NCBI GenBank assembly: GCA_903894295.1
Contig: CAITPI010000023.1
Span: 1-42,063, forward strand
Direction: 5' to 3'
From: an uncultured Acidimicrobiaceae bacterium
Lineage (GTDB): Bacteria; Actinomycetota; Acidimicrobiia; Acidimicrobiales; RAAP-2
Length of the DNA stretch: 42,063 bases
Part shown: positions 15,602 to 24,442 of the stretch, in pieces
How the letters are laid out: each line of letters begins with the position of its first letter
How positions within the stretch are numbered: position 1 is the stretch's first letter
Notes under the pieces: generated by a model
The model's database searches: none
Seen by the model: only the letters and a program-made list of their open reading frames with translations
Told to the model about the DNA's origin: nothing
Translations under genes and position numbers: made by a program

Positions 15602-17569
15602 TCAGGAGCGACGGGCCGGTGACGGTCCGGTCAGGGCGTCTCGATAGATCTGTTGGAGTGCGTCGAGATGCACCTCGGGCGAGAACAATCGGTGTTGTCG
15701 TTGGCGCAAGGCCGCCCCCACCTGTCGTCGGAGGTCCCGATCGCCCCCGAGACGGTCAAGGGCGGCGGCCATGGCGACGGTGTCTCCCGGGGGAACGAGG
15801 AACCCCTCCTCACCCAGGGTCTCCCGATGGGCTCCGGCGGCCGAGGCCACGACCGGGAGTCCGTGGGCCATGCCCTCCACTACCGCCATTCCGAACCCCT
15901 CGATCAGGGGAGTGGCCAACAGGATGGAGCTCGAGGCCAGTAGGGCGCCGGTGTCGCCGACGTGTCCGAGGAACTCGACGCTGTCGGCCACGCCAAGTTC
16001 CCGGGCCAACGTCTTGAGTTGGGACTCCATCGACCCGGAACCGGCCAGTCGCAACGTCCATCCCCGGGCCGCCAGACCGCTCAGGGACCACGCAGCCAGG
16101 CCGAGTTCGGGCGACTTCTCCGGCTCGAGGCGCTGGAGCATGAGCACGGCCGGTTCTCTGAGCGGGGCCTGGGCCGCGTGGTTCACCGCGTGGTGAAGCA
16201 GCACGGTGGGTGCCCCGACCGTCCCGGCTACGTATCCGCTGATGGCGATCTGTTGCCTGAACGACCGTTGCATCATCCGTGAGAACTTCCGCCGGATCGA
16301 AGTGGAGCCTCCGGCCCGGGCAAAGTGACGGGTGGTGACCACCGGGGCCCCGGTGATCCGGGAGGTCGCCCAGGCGACCGCTTCGGCGTCGGTCATGTGG
16401 GCGTGGATCAGGTCGTATCCGTGGATCCGGGCGAGCTGGCCGAGACCGGCGGGAATCGATGTGGCTGGCCGGTGGTCAACCCTTGGGTCCAGTTCGCGGC
16501 GCATCCGCTCCGGATCACCGCCGACCACGGTGACTTCGTGGCCCCGGCCGACGAGTCCGTTGCTCACCTGACACACGTAGCGTTCAACTCCGGCGAAGGC
16601 GTCGGAAATGACCACCTGGACCACCGCCGGACGTCTGATGGCGGTCCGGGTTGCTCCGGCCGGGGACCCAACCTCGGAGGACCCGGGCCGGGTGACGTCT
16701 CCGGTGGTCAGCTGCGCTTCGGCCGAGACCGGGCCGTGGCGGAACAGGTGGGCCCGGAACGCAGCCTGGCGTTGCCGGTCTCCCGTGAACACCCGGGCCC
16801 GGACACCGGCCCCGAAGATCTGGGACCAGCGAAACGACTGCCACCCGGCCGATGTGAAATGTTTCCGGATGTAGCGCTCGAGCGATGCGTAGAAGTGGGT
16901 GGCCCGCCGCTCGGGGTCGCCTCCGGTCCCGGCCCCGAGGTGGACGGCGGTGATGTCCGGACAGACGTCGACCCGCCAGCCCCGGTTCACCGCCCTGCGT
17001 TGCCAGTCGACCTCTTCGGCGTAGAGGAAGAACCGCTCGTCGAGACCGCCGATCTCGTCGATCGCTTCCCGGCGCAGCAGCAGGACCGAACCGATGACGA
17101 ATCCGTTGGCCTGTTGCCATTGGCCGAGGCCAAAGGCTTCCAGCCAGGCGCCATGGGGACTCGGCCACGGCCAGGCCACCTGGGCGGGCTGGCCGGAGGC
17201 ATCTCGTTGACGCGGTGCCAGGGCGGCCAGGTCGGGCGAGGTCCGGAGCACCCGGTGCAGGTGGGACACGTCGGCCCGGCTGATCGAAGCATCCGGGTTG
17301 AGCAGCAGCACATCGGCCCCCGGCCGCCGATGTGCCAGACCGAGGTTGACTCCGGCGGCAAACCCGAGGTTGGCTCCGGGGTCGAGGTAGCGGCCACCGT
17401 GTTGCTCGGTGATCTGGCGGGCCAGCGGATCCGAGGAGTTGTCGACCACGACAACTCCGGGGTGCCCGTCCAGCGGTTCGAGACACCCAGCCAGCAGATG
17501 GGGTGATCCGTAGGCCACCACGACGATGTCCAGCTCGGGGAGTGGAACCTCCCCGGTGGCTGGCGTCAT
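15602..17569 (-). CDS. Bifunctional GT2-GT4 glycosyltransferase fusion
   Basis: A 655-residue cytosolic enzyme made of two complete glycosyltransferases. Residues about 13-285 are a GT2 (GT-A fold) domain: LDIVVVAYGS, VVVDNSSD, the rhamnosyltransferase-like PGANLGFAAGVNLG, LLLNPDAS as the metal-site equivalent, and FFLYAEEVDWQRR. A low-complexity linker (285-313) leads to a GT4 (GT-B) domain from residue 314, with FAGVERYVCQVSNGL near its start and the EX7E donor motif EGFGMAVVE. It would add two sugars in succession to a lipid-linked polysaccharide intermediate. The ATG overlaps the stop of the upstream BY-kinase gene as ATGA, so the two proteins are probably made together. The sugars are not predictable. 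Confidence 0.88.
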   Translation of the reverse strand: MTPATGEVPLPELDIVVVAYGSPHLLAGCLEPLDGHPGVVVVDNSSDPLARQITEQHGGRYLDPGANLGFAAGVNLGLAHRRPGADVLLLNPDASISRADVSHLHRVLRTSPDLAALAPRQRDASGQPAQVAWPWPSPHGAWLEAFGLGQWQQANGFVIGSVLLLRREAIDEIGGLDERFFLYAEEVDWQRRAVNRGWRVDVCPDITAVHLGAGTGGDPERRATHFYASLERYIRKHFTSAGWQSFRWSQIFGAGVRARVFTGDRQRQAAFRAHLFRHGPVSAEAQLTTGDVTRPGSSEVGSPAGATRTAIRRPAVVQVVISDAFAGVERYVCQVSNGLVGRGHEVTVVGGDPERMRRELDPRVDHRPATSIPAGLGQLARIHGYDLIHAHMTDAEAVAWATSRITGAPVVTTRHFARAGGSTSIRRKFSRMMQRSFRQQIAISGYVAGTVGAPTVLLHHAVNHAAQAPLREPAVLMLQRLEPEKSPELGLAAWSLSGLAARGWTLRLAGSGSMESQLKTLARELGVADSVEFLGHVGDTGALLASSSILLATPLIEGFGMAVVEGMAHGLPVVASAAGAHRETLGEEGFLVPPGDTVAMAAALDRLGGDRDLRRQVGAALRQRQHRLFSPEVHLDALQQIYRDALTGPSPARRS

Positions 17570-19095
17570 GGCTGATGGGAGTAGGCGAGGTAGGGGTCCT
17601 TGGAAGAAAGGCGCACCTGGTTGAAGACCAGACCGAACACCCGGCTGTTGGTCGAGCCGAGGCGGTGGAGCGACCGTTCGAGGTTCCGGCGGTCAGTGGA
17701 GCCCTCGTTGACCACGATGATGGTGCCGTCGGCGTGGTTGGCGATGATCGGCGTGTCGGCGGCGGCCAGCACGGGCGGGGTATCGATGATGACGAGATCG
17801 GCCAGTTCGGTCAGCTGCTCGATCGACCGGGACAACCCCGGACTGCCGAAGAGTTCACTGGGCAGTTCCCGTTGCTGGCCGGCCGGCAGGAGTCGCAGAC
17901 CCCAGATGCCGGTGTCGAGCAGGTACTTGAGGGCATCGGTCTCCCGGTCGGCCGACTCGCCGGCCCCGGGTGCGTGGCTCTGTTCTCCACCGGGCAGCCT
18001 CGTTCCGTGCCAGTTGGCCGAGATCAGGTCGGAAAAGCCCGGTGACGACGCGCCGAGTCCGTCAAAAGTCGTTTCGAGTTTGGGCCGCCGAAGGTCGGCC
18101 GAGACCATGATGACCCGACTGCCACTCATGGCCCAGGCCGCAGCCAGATTGGCGGCCACGAACGATTTTCCTTCGCCCGGCTCGGGGCTGGTGACGGCGA
18201 CGACCGGACAACTGGTCTCGTGGATGGCGACCCGGAGGCTGGTACGCAGGTCCCGCATCGATTCGGCCAAGGGGGATTGGGGGGCCTGCACGAGGGCGAT
18301 GGCCACCTCACCCTTCTTCACCGAGACGTCACGGGGGACCTCGCCCAGCACCGGCAGGTGGAACTCCTCTTCCTCGTACTCGGCACTCCGCATGCGCTGG
18401 TCCAGCCGGGACCGGATGAGGGCGAGCCCGATGCCCAGCAGGAGACCGGCCACGGCCCCGATGGCGGCCAGTTTCAGGGACGAGTAGCCAACCGGAGCAC
18501 CCGGAAGATCGGCCGGTGTGGTGAGGGTGGCATACGGCTCGCCGATTTCGATGGCCGCCTGTTGGGCTTCCAGTGACGAGATGCTGGAGTTGAGGGCCAC
18601 CACCTGGGGACTCGTCGGATCATTGATCGTGCTGATCTGCTGCTCGAGCTGGGTGATGATGAAGTTGATCTTGGTGATCTGGGCCTGGCTGGCCGCCTGG
18701 GTGCTGTTGACCAGTGCCGTGGCGTACGCCTGGGCGATGGCCTGGGCCTGGGCCGGCTGGCTGGCCGTGGCGGTCACGGTGAAGGCACCGGTGACCGGGT
18801 CAACCACTCCGGTGACGTCGGCCTGGGTGGCGGCCACGTTGGAATCGTGCAAGGTGTGGGCTGCATCTTCGGCGACGGCCGTGCTGGCAATGGCCGCAAG
18901 GGGAGGAGTTGGGGTGAAAGGCGACGCAGATCCATTGGTGGTCGCAGTGGCGGCATAGGTGACAACCGCGTTGGACTGGTAACTCGGTGCCTTGGTGGTG
19001 GCATAGCCCCAAGCTGCAGCCGTGGCCACCACGACGCAGAAAACAATGGTGATTTTTCTCCGCCAGATGGTGGTCAGAAACTCGTTGAGGGACAA
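17566..19095 (-). CDS. Wzz/BY-kinase polysaccharide chain-length regulator (CapAB/Wzc-like)
   Basis: A 509-residue membrane protein. The N-terminal Wzz domain has helices at about 15-32 and 207-227 flanking an extracytoplasmic part. A cytosolic bacterial tyrosine kinase domain follows. Walker A is SPEPGEGKS (residues 303-311), Walker A' is VIMVSADLRRPKL and Walker B is LVIIDTPP. It sets polymer length and controls assembly through autophosphorylation of a C-terminal tyrosine cluster. That tail is minimal here, with only two tyrosines (DPYLAYSHQP). The start codon is TTG (caa at 19093-19095 on the plus strand) with AGGT a few bases upstream. It is coupled by ATGA to the glycosyltransferase gene. 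The phosphatase encoded at 29468 is the expected antagonist. Confidence 0.9.
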   Translation of the reverse strand: MSLNEFLTTIWRRKITIVFCVVVATAAAWGYATTKAPSYQSNAVVTYAATATTNGSASPFTPTPPLAAIASTAVAEDAAHTLHDSNVAATQADVTGVVDPVTGAFTVTATASQPAQAQAIAQAYATALVNSTQAASQAQITKINFIITQLEQQISTINDPTSPQVVALNSSISSLEAQQAAIEIGEPYATLTTPADLPGAPVGYSSLKLAAIGAVAGLLLGIGLALIRSRLDQRMRSAEYEEEEFHLPVLGEVPRDVSVKKGEVAIALVQAPQSPLAESMRDLRTSLRVAIHETSCPVVAVTSPEPGEGKSFVAANLAAAWAMSGSRVIMVSADLRRPKLETTFDGLGASSPGFSDLISANWHGTRLPGGEQSHAPGAGESADRETDALKYLLDTGIWGLRLLPAGQQRELPSELFGSPGLSRSIEQLTELADLVIIDTPPVLAAADTPIIANHADGTIIVVNEGSTDRRNLERSLHRLGSTNSRVFGLVFNQVRLSSKDPYLAYSHQP

Positions 19096-19227
19096 TCGAC
19101 TACCTGTTTCGCTTGGTATTGCCTTCGGACAATCCTAGGAGGCGTCCGTCAACTTTGGAAAGGCGCCACGTCGCTGCCACGGCCGCAGTTTCTGGCGAAT
19201 CGGGCAAATCCCGGATTCACTTTGCCG

Positions 19228-20430
19228 CTACGGGGCCGACCCGGCGGATTGGCGTCCACGGCGCAGCCGTTCGAAGATCGCCGCCAGTTGAAGGGTCCGG
19301 TCTCGCCAGGTGGGGATGGGTGAAGTTGGTCCGGGGGCGGTCGGGTCGTCCTTGCGCTCGGGCCGGCGTCCGTCGGCCAGGGTGGCGTGTACCCGAGCCA
19401 CGAAGTCGTCCCGGTCGGCCACCACGACCGGGGCTCCGAGGTCCCGGAAGCCGGCCACCGGGGTGGCCACGGTGGGCCGTCCGCTGGCCAGGCATTCATA
19501 CGCCTTGATCGGGTCAAGGCTCTCGGTGAAGGCATTGACCGGATGGGGAACGACGATGAGGTCGGAGTGCTGCATATAGGCCGGAACCGAGGCGTAAGGC
19601 CGGGCGCCGAGCACATGGATGTTGTCGTGGCGGGTGAGTTTGGCGGTGGATTCCGGCTCCAGATGGTTCGGGCCCACGAGGACGACCGCCAGTTCCGGGT
19701 CGCTCATGGCGAGGTCGACCACCAGGTCGACGTCGAAGCGGGCGTCATGAAGCGAGCCGACATACGTCGCCACCGCCCCGGCCGGCAGGTCGGCCGGTCG
19801 GGCATGGTCGCCCTGAAATCGGTCGACATCGACACCGTTGGACAGAAGGACCACCGGACGTTTTCCACCCCGGGTGCGGGCCAGGTCAGGAGAGCAGACG
19901 ACGACCTCGGATGCCTCAGCCACGAGGCGCTCATCCTGGTCTTTCAGGCGGAGCCGCGGGCGGTCGTCCCCTGGCATCTGTAGCCAGTCATCGGTGATGT
20001 CGTAGAGGGTCGGCCGACCCGAAGCAAGGGCGTAGTCGGCGTAGCTGGCGTCGTTGATCCAGATGACGGGATGGCGGAACCCAAGACGCCGGATCTGTCG
20101 TTCGACCTGCCGGGCCAGGGACCGGTCGGCCACGTTGCCCAGCCGGCGGGGCCACCACTTGCGGGGCCGAAGTACATGGATCCGGGGATGGATGCGTCGG
20201 TGCCGCTTGGCGCGCAAAGCGGAGAAGTGGCGCTGCCTGATTTCAAAGGGCACATCGAGGGCGGGCGCGACGTAGAGCACGTCGACGCCCTCGTCGAGTT
20301 CCACCAGCAGTTCGGTCATGATCCGGACCCGACGCTGCACCTCGGTCCAGGACTCCATGGACAGCACGACCAGTGGCCAGGCTTGCGATGGCGTGGTGGC
20401 GCGGTCGTCGGAGTGACGCAAGGGAGTCAT
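19228..20430 (-). CDS. GT4-like glycosyltransferase
   Basis: A 400-residue GT-B-fold glycosyltransferase, probably cytosolic and membrane-associated, acting in polysaccharide assembly. The N-terminal domain contains VIWINDASYADYAL and TLYDITDDWLQM, which recall the TuaH-like group. The C-terminal donor-binding domain contains VVLLSNGVDVDRF, ATYVGSLHDARFDVDLV and PIKAYECLASGRPTVATP. The strict EX7E motif of many GT4 enzymes is replaced here by the DPIKAYE form. The ATG at 20430 has GGAAGG just upstream. It is transcribed away from the polymerase gene from a compact divergent promoter (see 20456-20465). It may share a transcript with the BY-kinase gene 132 bp downstream. Confidence 0.87.
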   Translation of the reverse strand: MTPLRHSDDRATTPSQAWPLVVLSMESWTEVQRRVRIMTELLVELDEGVDVLYVAPALDVPFEIRQRHFSALRAKRHRRIHPRIHVLRPRKWWPRRLGNVADRSLARQVERQIRRLGFRHPVIWINDASYADYALASGRPTLYDITDDWLQMPGDDRPRLRLKDQDERLVAEASEVVVCSPDLARTRGGKRPVVLLSNGVDVDRFQGDHARPADLPAGAVATYVGSLHDARFDVDLVVDLAMSDPELAVVLVGPNHLEPESTAKLTRHDNIHVLGARPYASVPAYMQHSDLIVVPHPVNAFTESLDPIKAYECLASGRPTVATPVAGFRDLGAPVVVADRDDFVARVHATLADGRRPERKDDPTAPGPTSPIPTWRDRTLQLAAIFERLRRGRQSAGSAP

Positions 20431-20455
20431 CGGCCTTCCGTAGTTGTGGGTGCCA

Positions 20456-20465
20456 AGGGTACGCT
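20456..20465. promoter_or_regulatory. Overlapping divergent -10 elements
   Basis: The ten bases AGGGTACGCT contain TACGCT reading right and TACCCT reading left, sharing their TA. Both fit TANNNT. The right one ends nine bases before an in-frame GTG (20475) of the polymerase gene. The left one lies 25 bases before the glycosyltransferase ATG. RNA polymerase could occupy only one direction at a time. Confidence 0.5.
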
Positions 20466-20504
20466 AGGGCGTGGGTGGCGCACCATGTGACCCCCGAACG
20501 CGCG

Positions 20505-22133
20505 ATGGGCACACCGATGGGCACACCGATGGACAGCATTGAGCGCCTCCGAAGTTCACGGTGGCGCAAATCGGCAACAGGCTCGCACCTGAGCCGGACG
20601 ATCGGTTGGTTCCTTCTGGTCGCCGCGCTCGCCCTCGCCACCGGCGTGGCGCTCGCCGGCAGCCCGGTGGCTGGCCTCGGCATCGGAGTGGTGACCCTGG
20701 CGGTGGGGCTCTATCTGGTGGATCCCTTCATCTTCGTCGTGATCGTGTTCCCGGGGGCGATCATTCTTGAACGCATCGGGGGATCGTCCGGCAACCTGTC
20801 GGTGGCCGACTTCCTGGCGTTCATCGGATGCATGGTGTCCCTGTTCTACGTGCGCTGGCGGGATGCGACGAACCTGCGTCGTTTCCTCGTCGGCATCGTC
20901 TGGTACCAGTTGGTCCTCGTGATCGTGGTTCTGGCCCACCCGTTCTCGGCCAACATCATCGAGTGGTTCCACCGGTTCTCGGACCTGGCCGGAAGTGTCC
21001 TGGTGGGTTGGGTCGCCGCCTACTACGGACGGGCCCGACTCTCGGTGCTGATCTACTTCTGGGCCGCCCTGGTGCTGAGTTGGGCGGCGGTTGAACGGAC
21101 GCTGACCACCGGTTTGCAGCCGGCCCAGTGGGGGACCTACCAGAAGAACGGCATCGGTGCGGTGTTGAGCGTGGCCATGGTGCTCGCCGTCGTGAACCCC
21201 GACTGGCTGCAACTCTCCAAACGCCAGGTCCGGATCTTCCGCTGGTCCTTCGCGCTGGGGCTCATCGCGTCCCAGTCCCGCCAGAGTGTGATCATCGTGT
21301 TCGTGATGCTGGGTCTGGTCGCCACCCTTGACCCGGCCGCCCGAAAGTGGCTCAAGTACATGTTCCTGGCCCTGATTCCGGCCGCCGGTGTTCTCTGTTA
21401 CAGCTTCGCGACGGCGGCCAAGACCAATCCACAGTTCAACTCGGTGTCCACCCGGGTCGACCAGATCAATGCCGCCATGCACGTCTGGCACCTGAGTCCC
21501 GTCATCGGCATGGGTCTGCACTACAACCGGCTTCCGCAGTTCTCCTTCATCTCCGATGCGCCGAACGTGGTGGTGGACAACCTCAGTTCCACCGGCCTGG
21601 TCGGGAGCGTCGGCTATGTGCTGTTGATGGTCGTGACCTTGTGGGCCCTCTACCGCCTGCCCCGCAAGTACGGAGCCCTGGGCTTCGCCCTGTTGGCCGG
21701 CCGCTACGTCGACGGACTGTTTGACATCTTCTGGGTCGGTGCCAGCCTCATTCCCACCTTTGTTCTCTCCGGGATGATGCTGGGCTTCTCGGACCGGGAT
21801 GCCGGTCACCACTCCGACGGTCCCGCTGCCACCCATCAGGAAGGACGTTCTTCGCCGGCCAATGACGGGTCCACGGCCGTGACGAGCGACGGCAGCACGG
21901 TGATGGTCGCACGGTGGGCCGATGTGCCTTCCGACTCCGGATCTCCGGAGCCCTCCGGTGCCGATGCAGTGGCATCCAATGGGCCGACGCGGGTGCGTCA
22001 GGCCGGAGGAAGGGATGCACCCCTCCGTCCGGTGCCGATTCCGACACTCGCCCCGGAGAATGCCCGTCCTGCTTCCCCTGCGCCCGGTTCGAGACTGGAC
22101 AGTCCCCAACGGAAGTCCGGGCCGAGTCGCTAG
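20505..22133 (+). CDS. Wzy/O-antigen-ligase-like polysaccharide polymerase
   Basis: A 542-residue polytopic membrane protein with about ten hydrophobic helices. It would join lipid-linked repeat units at the outer face of the membrane. Features of the Wzy/WaaL group are the large periplasmic-type loop with STRVDQINAAMHVWHLSPVIGMGLHYN (the conserved 'hPhxGxG' region) and a hydrophilic C-terminal tail. That tail, residues about 425-542, is a Pro/Ser-rich disordered extension. Three ATGs lie in a tandem 12-bp repeat (MGTPMGTPMDS); 20505 is the first. A GTG at 20475 could be the true leaderless start. It lies between the glycosyltransferase genes and the twin membrane protein genes. Confidence 0.85.
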   Translation: MGTPMGTPMDSIERLRSSRWRKSATGSHLSRTIGWFLLVAALALATGVALAGSPVAGLGIGVVTLAVGLYLVDPFIFVVIVFPGAIILERIGGSSGNLSVADFLAFIGCMVSLFYVRWRDATNLRRFLVGIVWYQLVLVIVVLAHPFSANIIEWFHRFSDLAGSVLVGWVAAYYGRARLSVLIYFWAALVLSWAAVERTLTTGLQPAQWGTYQKNGIGAVLSVAMVLAVVNPDWLQLSKRQVRIFRWSFALGLIASQSRQSVIIVFVMLGLVATLDPAARKWLKYMFLALIPAAGVLCYSFATAAKTNPQFNSVSTRVDQINAAMHVWHLSPVIGMGLHYNRLPQFSFISDAPNVVVDNLSSTGLVGSVGYVLLMVVTLWALYRLPRKYGALGFALLAGRYVDGLFDIFWVGASLIPTFVLSGMMLGFSDRDAGHHSDGPAATHQEGRSSPANDGSTAVTSDGSTVMVARWADVPSDSGSPEPSGADAVASNGPTRVRQAGGRDAPLRPVPIPTLAPENARPASPAPGSRLDSPQRKSGPSR

Positions 22134-22363
22134 ACCAGGTCCCCGGGTCATCCGGCGCAGGAAACGACGCCCCGTCTTCTCCGGTGCAACACGATCAGAG
22201 TCCCGTTCGCACGTCCGGTTGACGGCCGACAAAGTCCAGGTCGGTAGTCAAAAACGTCGAAGGGATCTGGAGAACACCGAAGCGGTGTCGCCATTTCCGA
22301 TTTCCCGACAAGAACCCGTCGGGACGGCTTCAGTTAGTTCTCCCACCGGCCGACATTCCCGGA
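22134..22363. other. 230-bp non-coding stretch with two small hairpins
   Basis: It holds ACACCG-AAG-CGGTGT (22274-22288) and CCCGAC/GTCGGG with an 8-nt loop (22304-22323), either of which could slow transcription after the polymerase gene. A TTGACG is present but without a well-spaced -10. No gene was seen. Confidence 0.35.
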
Positions 22364-23170
22364 GTGACAACCGCCATCCGGCCGCGCACGCCGAATCCAT
22401 CGAAGACCGAAGGGCCCACCTCGGGGGCCCACCTTCTCGTCGCAGGATTGGCCGAGACCCGGGTGCCATCGGATTCCACCGTCCGGCCCCACGAAGTCGA
22501 CGAGAACGAGATCGGTCAGCTTCTCACCGAACTCGATCATGACAACCTGGTCATCTCTCCGAACTATCTGGGTCGTGACCGTCGGTCGACCCCGCAGGGA
22601 CCGGCCAACGGAAGCCCGGGAACCCTCGAGGTGTTCGGGCGCCGGGCCGGCGACCTTGACCTCACCGCATCGCGGGACACCCATCATGTGGCCCCAACCC
22701 GCATCTCGTTGCCGGCAACTTCCCGTGCGGTCGAGACCCGGGTCCGCCCACGCTCGACGGTCGTGATGGTCGTAGCCACCGCAGTGGTGACGCTGCTCGT
22801 GTCCGTTCCGGTGGCGATGGCGCTGACCCCGGGGACGGCGACATCGGGATCGACCCATACCGCCACCGCAGCGATGGGGAACTCCCCGCGCCCAAGTTCG
22901 AAACCGTCCGAGGGGATACACCGCCATCGGATCCGGGGAGGAGCCCGTTCTGCCGGCCACGGCACTCCACGGGTCTCGCCGGCCAGCGGCCCGGTCCTCC
23001 GTCAGGCCAACAAGTCGGCTGCCGTCGAGCGTCGGGCCCTGCGGGCCGAACAAAGGAGCGCGGCCGCCCTCGCCCGAAGCGAACGCCATCAGGAGCGGTT
23101 GGCCACCTCGGTTGCGAAGGGCGCCGCCAGGCTGTCTCGGACGACCGCAGTGGGGAAAGGGAGCCGATGA
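22364..23170 (+). CDS. Unknown single-pass membrane protein, twin A (shared LVIS-Y-G-DRR motif)
   Basis: A 268-residue protein that I do not recognise. The cytosolic half (1 to about 130) contains LLTELDHDNLVIS followed by PNYLGRDRRST (residues 53-76). One transmembrane helix spans about 131-154. The outer part is very basic, rich in Arg, His and Ala (AVERRALRAEQRSAAALARSERHQ), and probably helical. The next gene encodes a protein with the same order of parts and the same motif, overlapping by ATGA, so the two are likely paralogues acting together. The start is a GTG at 22364 with GGAG immediately before it, so initiation may be weak. It lies between the polymerase and a glycosyltransferase gene, suggesting a role in polysaccharide assembly or its control. 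Confidence 0.65.
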   Translation: MTTAIRPRTPNPSKTEGPTSGAHLLVAGLAETRVPSDSTVRPHEVDENEIGQLLTELDHDNLVISPNYLGRDRRSTPQGPANGSPGTLEVFGRRAGDLDLTASRDTHHVAPTRISLPATSRAVETRVRPRSTVVMVVATAVVTLLVSVPVAMALTPGTATSGSTHTATAAMGNSPRPSSKPSEGIHRHRIRGGARSAGHGTPRVSPASGPVLRQANKSAAVERRALRAEQRSAAALARSERHQERLATSVAKGAARLSRTTAVGKGSR

Positions 23171-24378
23171 ACGCCGACCTGTCGAACTTCGGGCGTGGCC
23201 GCCGCGGTGGATCCGACGTCGGTGGACCCACGAACGGACCCGCCTCCGGAAACTCGGCGGTGGGCCTGTTGGGACCGCGGGGTGACCAGGACAGGGAACT
23301 CCTTGAGGCAACCGACCCCAAGAGCCGCATCCCCGATGCCGTCGGCACCACCGGCGCACCCACCACCGTCACGGACGACGAGGTGCCGGGGGGTCTTCTC
23401 GACGACCTGCACCGCAGCGACCTTGTCATCAGCGACGGATACGTCGGGCCGGACCGACGGGCGACCGGCTTCGTTCCAACGGTGCGTCGGCGCACGTTCC
23501 GGACCCGCCGTTGGCTGGTGCGGGTCGAAGTCGTGGTGGTCTGTGCCGCAGCGGCCTTGCTGACCTCGATCGTGTCCTTCAGCACCCAGGGGCGAGGGGC
23601 GACCGTGCCCCGGACGCCCTATGCGCTCGTGGTGCATCGGGACGGCAAGCCGGGCCCGCTGACGACGGGTGGGAAGCCGGCCACCAGCGAAGGATCGGCT
23701 GCTAACCCGACCCATCCCGGCACAACGGCCTCCGGGGCATCCCACCCGGGATCCCCGACGTCGCCGACCAGCTCGCCGGCGGTGGCCCCGACGCCGACCG
23801 CTGCGACTCCTCTCCCGGCGCCATCGACCTCCGCCCCGCCGGCCACCGCCCCGCCGGCCACCACGGCCCCGGTGGCCAGCCCGGTTGCTTCGGCCGCCCT
23901 TACCCCTGACCAGTTGGGGGCCGAAGCGCTTCGACTGGTGACCTATCCGTGGCGAAGCATCCCCGGTTACTCCATCCGGTTCCTGCCCATCTCCGACGCC
24001 CCTTCACCCGGATTCCTCGGCAACACCGTCTTCACCTGGGGCCAGGCCGGTGGCGTCTCAAGCCTCTATGTCTATCCGGGTGAGACCGCCTCACAACTGG
24101 CCGGCATCGTGGCCTTCGAGATCGGCCACGAGGTCGATGCCGCCGGGGTCTACCCGGGGGGTGGTGAAAGGGTCATCGAGAACCTGCTGGGTATCCATCC
24201 CGGCAGTTGGGCACCGAACTGCGACTGCGCCGAGCAGAATTTCCTCTCGGGATGGTATGCGGCGGCATTCTCCAACTACTGGTCACCCGGGGTCGGAAAC
24301 TGGAGCGCGCTGGCCGCCGAACCGAGCGGAAACCTGCTGGCCGAGATCCGGCCCTGGCTGAATCCGGCGATCCGATGA
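23167..24378 (+). CDS. Unknown single-pass membrane protein, twin B, with a zincin-like outer domain lacking the first His
   Basis: A 403-residue protein. The cytosolic part carries LLDDLHRSDLVIS and DGYVGPDRRAT (residues 77-100), matching twin A. A transmembrane helix lies at about 117-138. A Pro/Thr/Ala-rich stalk (170-243) follows, then an outer domain of about 160 residues. In that domain IVAFEIGHEVD looks like the HEIGH zinc-protease helix, but Phe (codon 24115-24117) replaces the first His. A later CDCAEQNF recalls the C-terminal motif of such domains. It is probably not an active metalloprotease; substrate binding is possible. The ATG at 23167 overlaps the stop of twin A as ATGA. No family name is known to me. 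Confidence 0.68.
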   Translation: MNADLSNFGRGRRGGSDVGGPTNGPASGNSAVGLLGPRGDQDRELLEATDPKSRIPDAVGTTGAPTTVTDDEVPGGLLDDLHRSDLVISDGYVGPDRRATGFVPTVRRRTFRTRRWLVRVEVVVVCAAAALLTSIVSFSTQGRGATVPRTPYALVVHRDGKPGPLTTGGKPATSEGSAANPTHPGTTASGASHPGSPTSPTSSPAVAPTPTAATPLPAPSTSAPPATAPPATTAPVASPVASAALTPDQLGAEALRLVTYPWRSIPGYSIRFLPISDAPSPGFLGNTVFTWGQAGGVSSLYVYPGETASQLAGIVAFEIGHEVDAAGVYPGGGERVIENLLGIHPGSWAPNCDCAEQNFLSGWYAAAFSNYWSPGVGNWSALAAEPSGNLLAEIRPWLNPAIR

Positions 24379-24442
24379 CGGGATTTCGTCCGGTGGATGT
24401 CCCATCCCTACGAGTACAACGAACCGATCCGAGGAGCAGGAG

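Noticed and set aside
20556..22232. 558-codon minus-strand open frame
   Set aside because: Opposite the polymerase gene; Gln/His/Gly-rich low-complexity product typical of an antisense frame.
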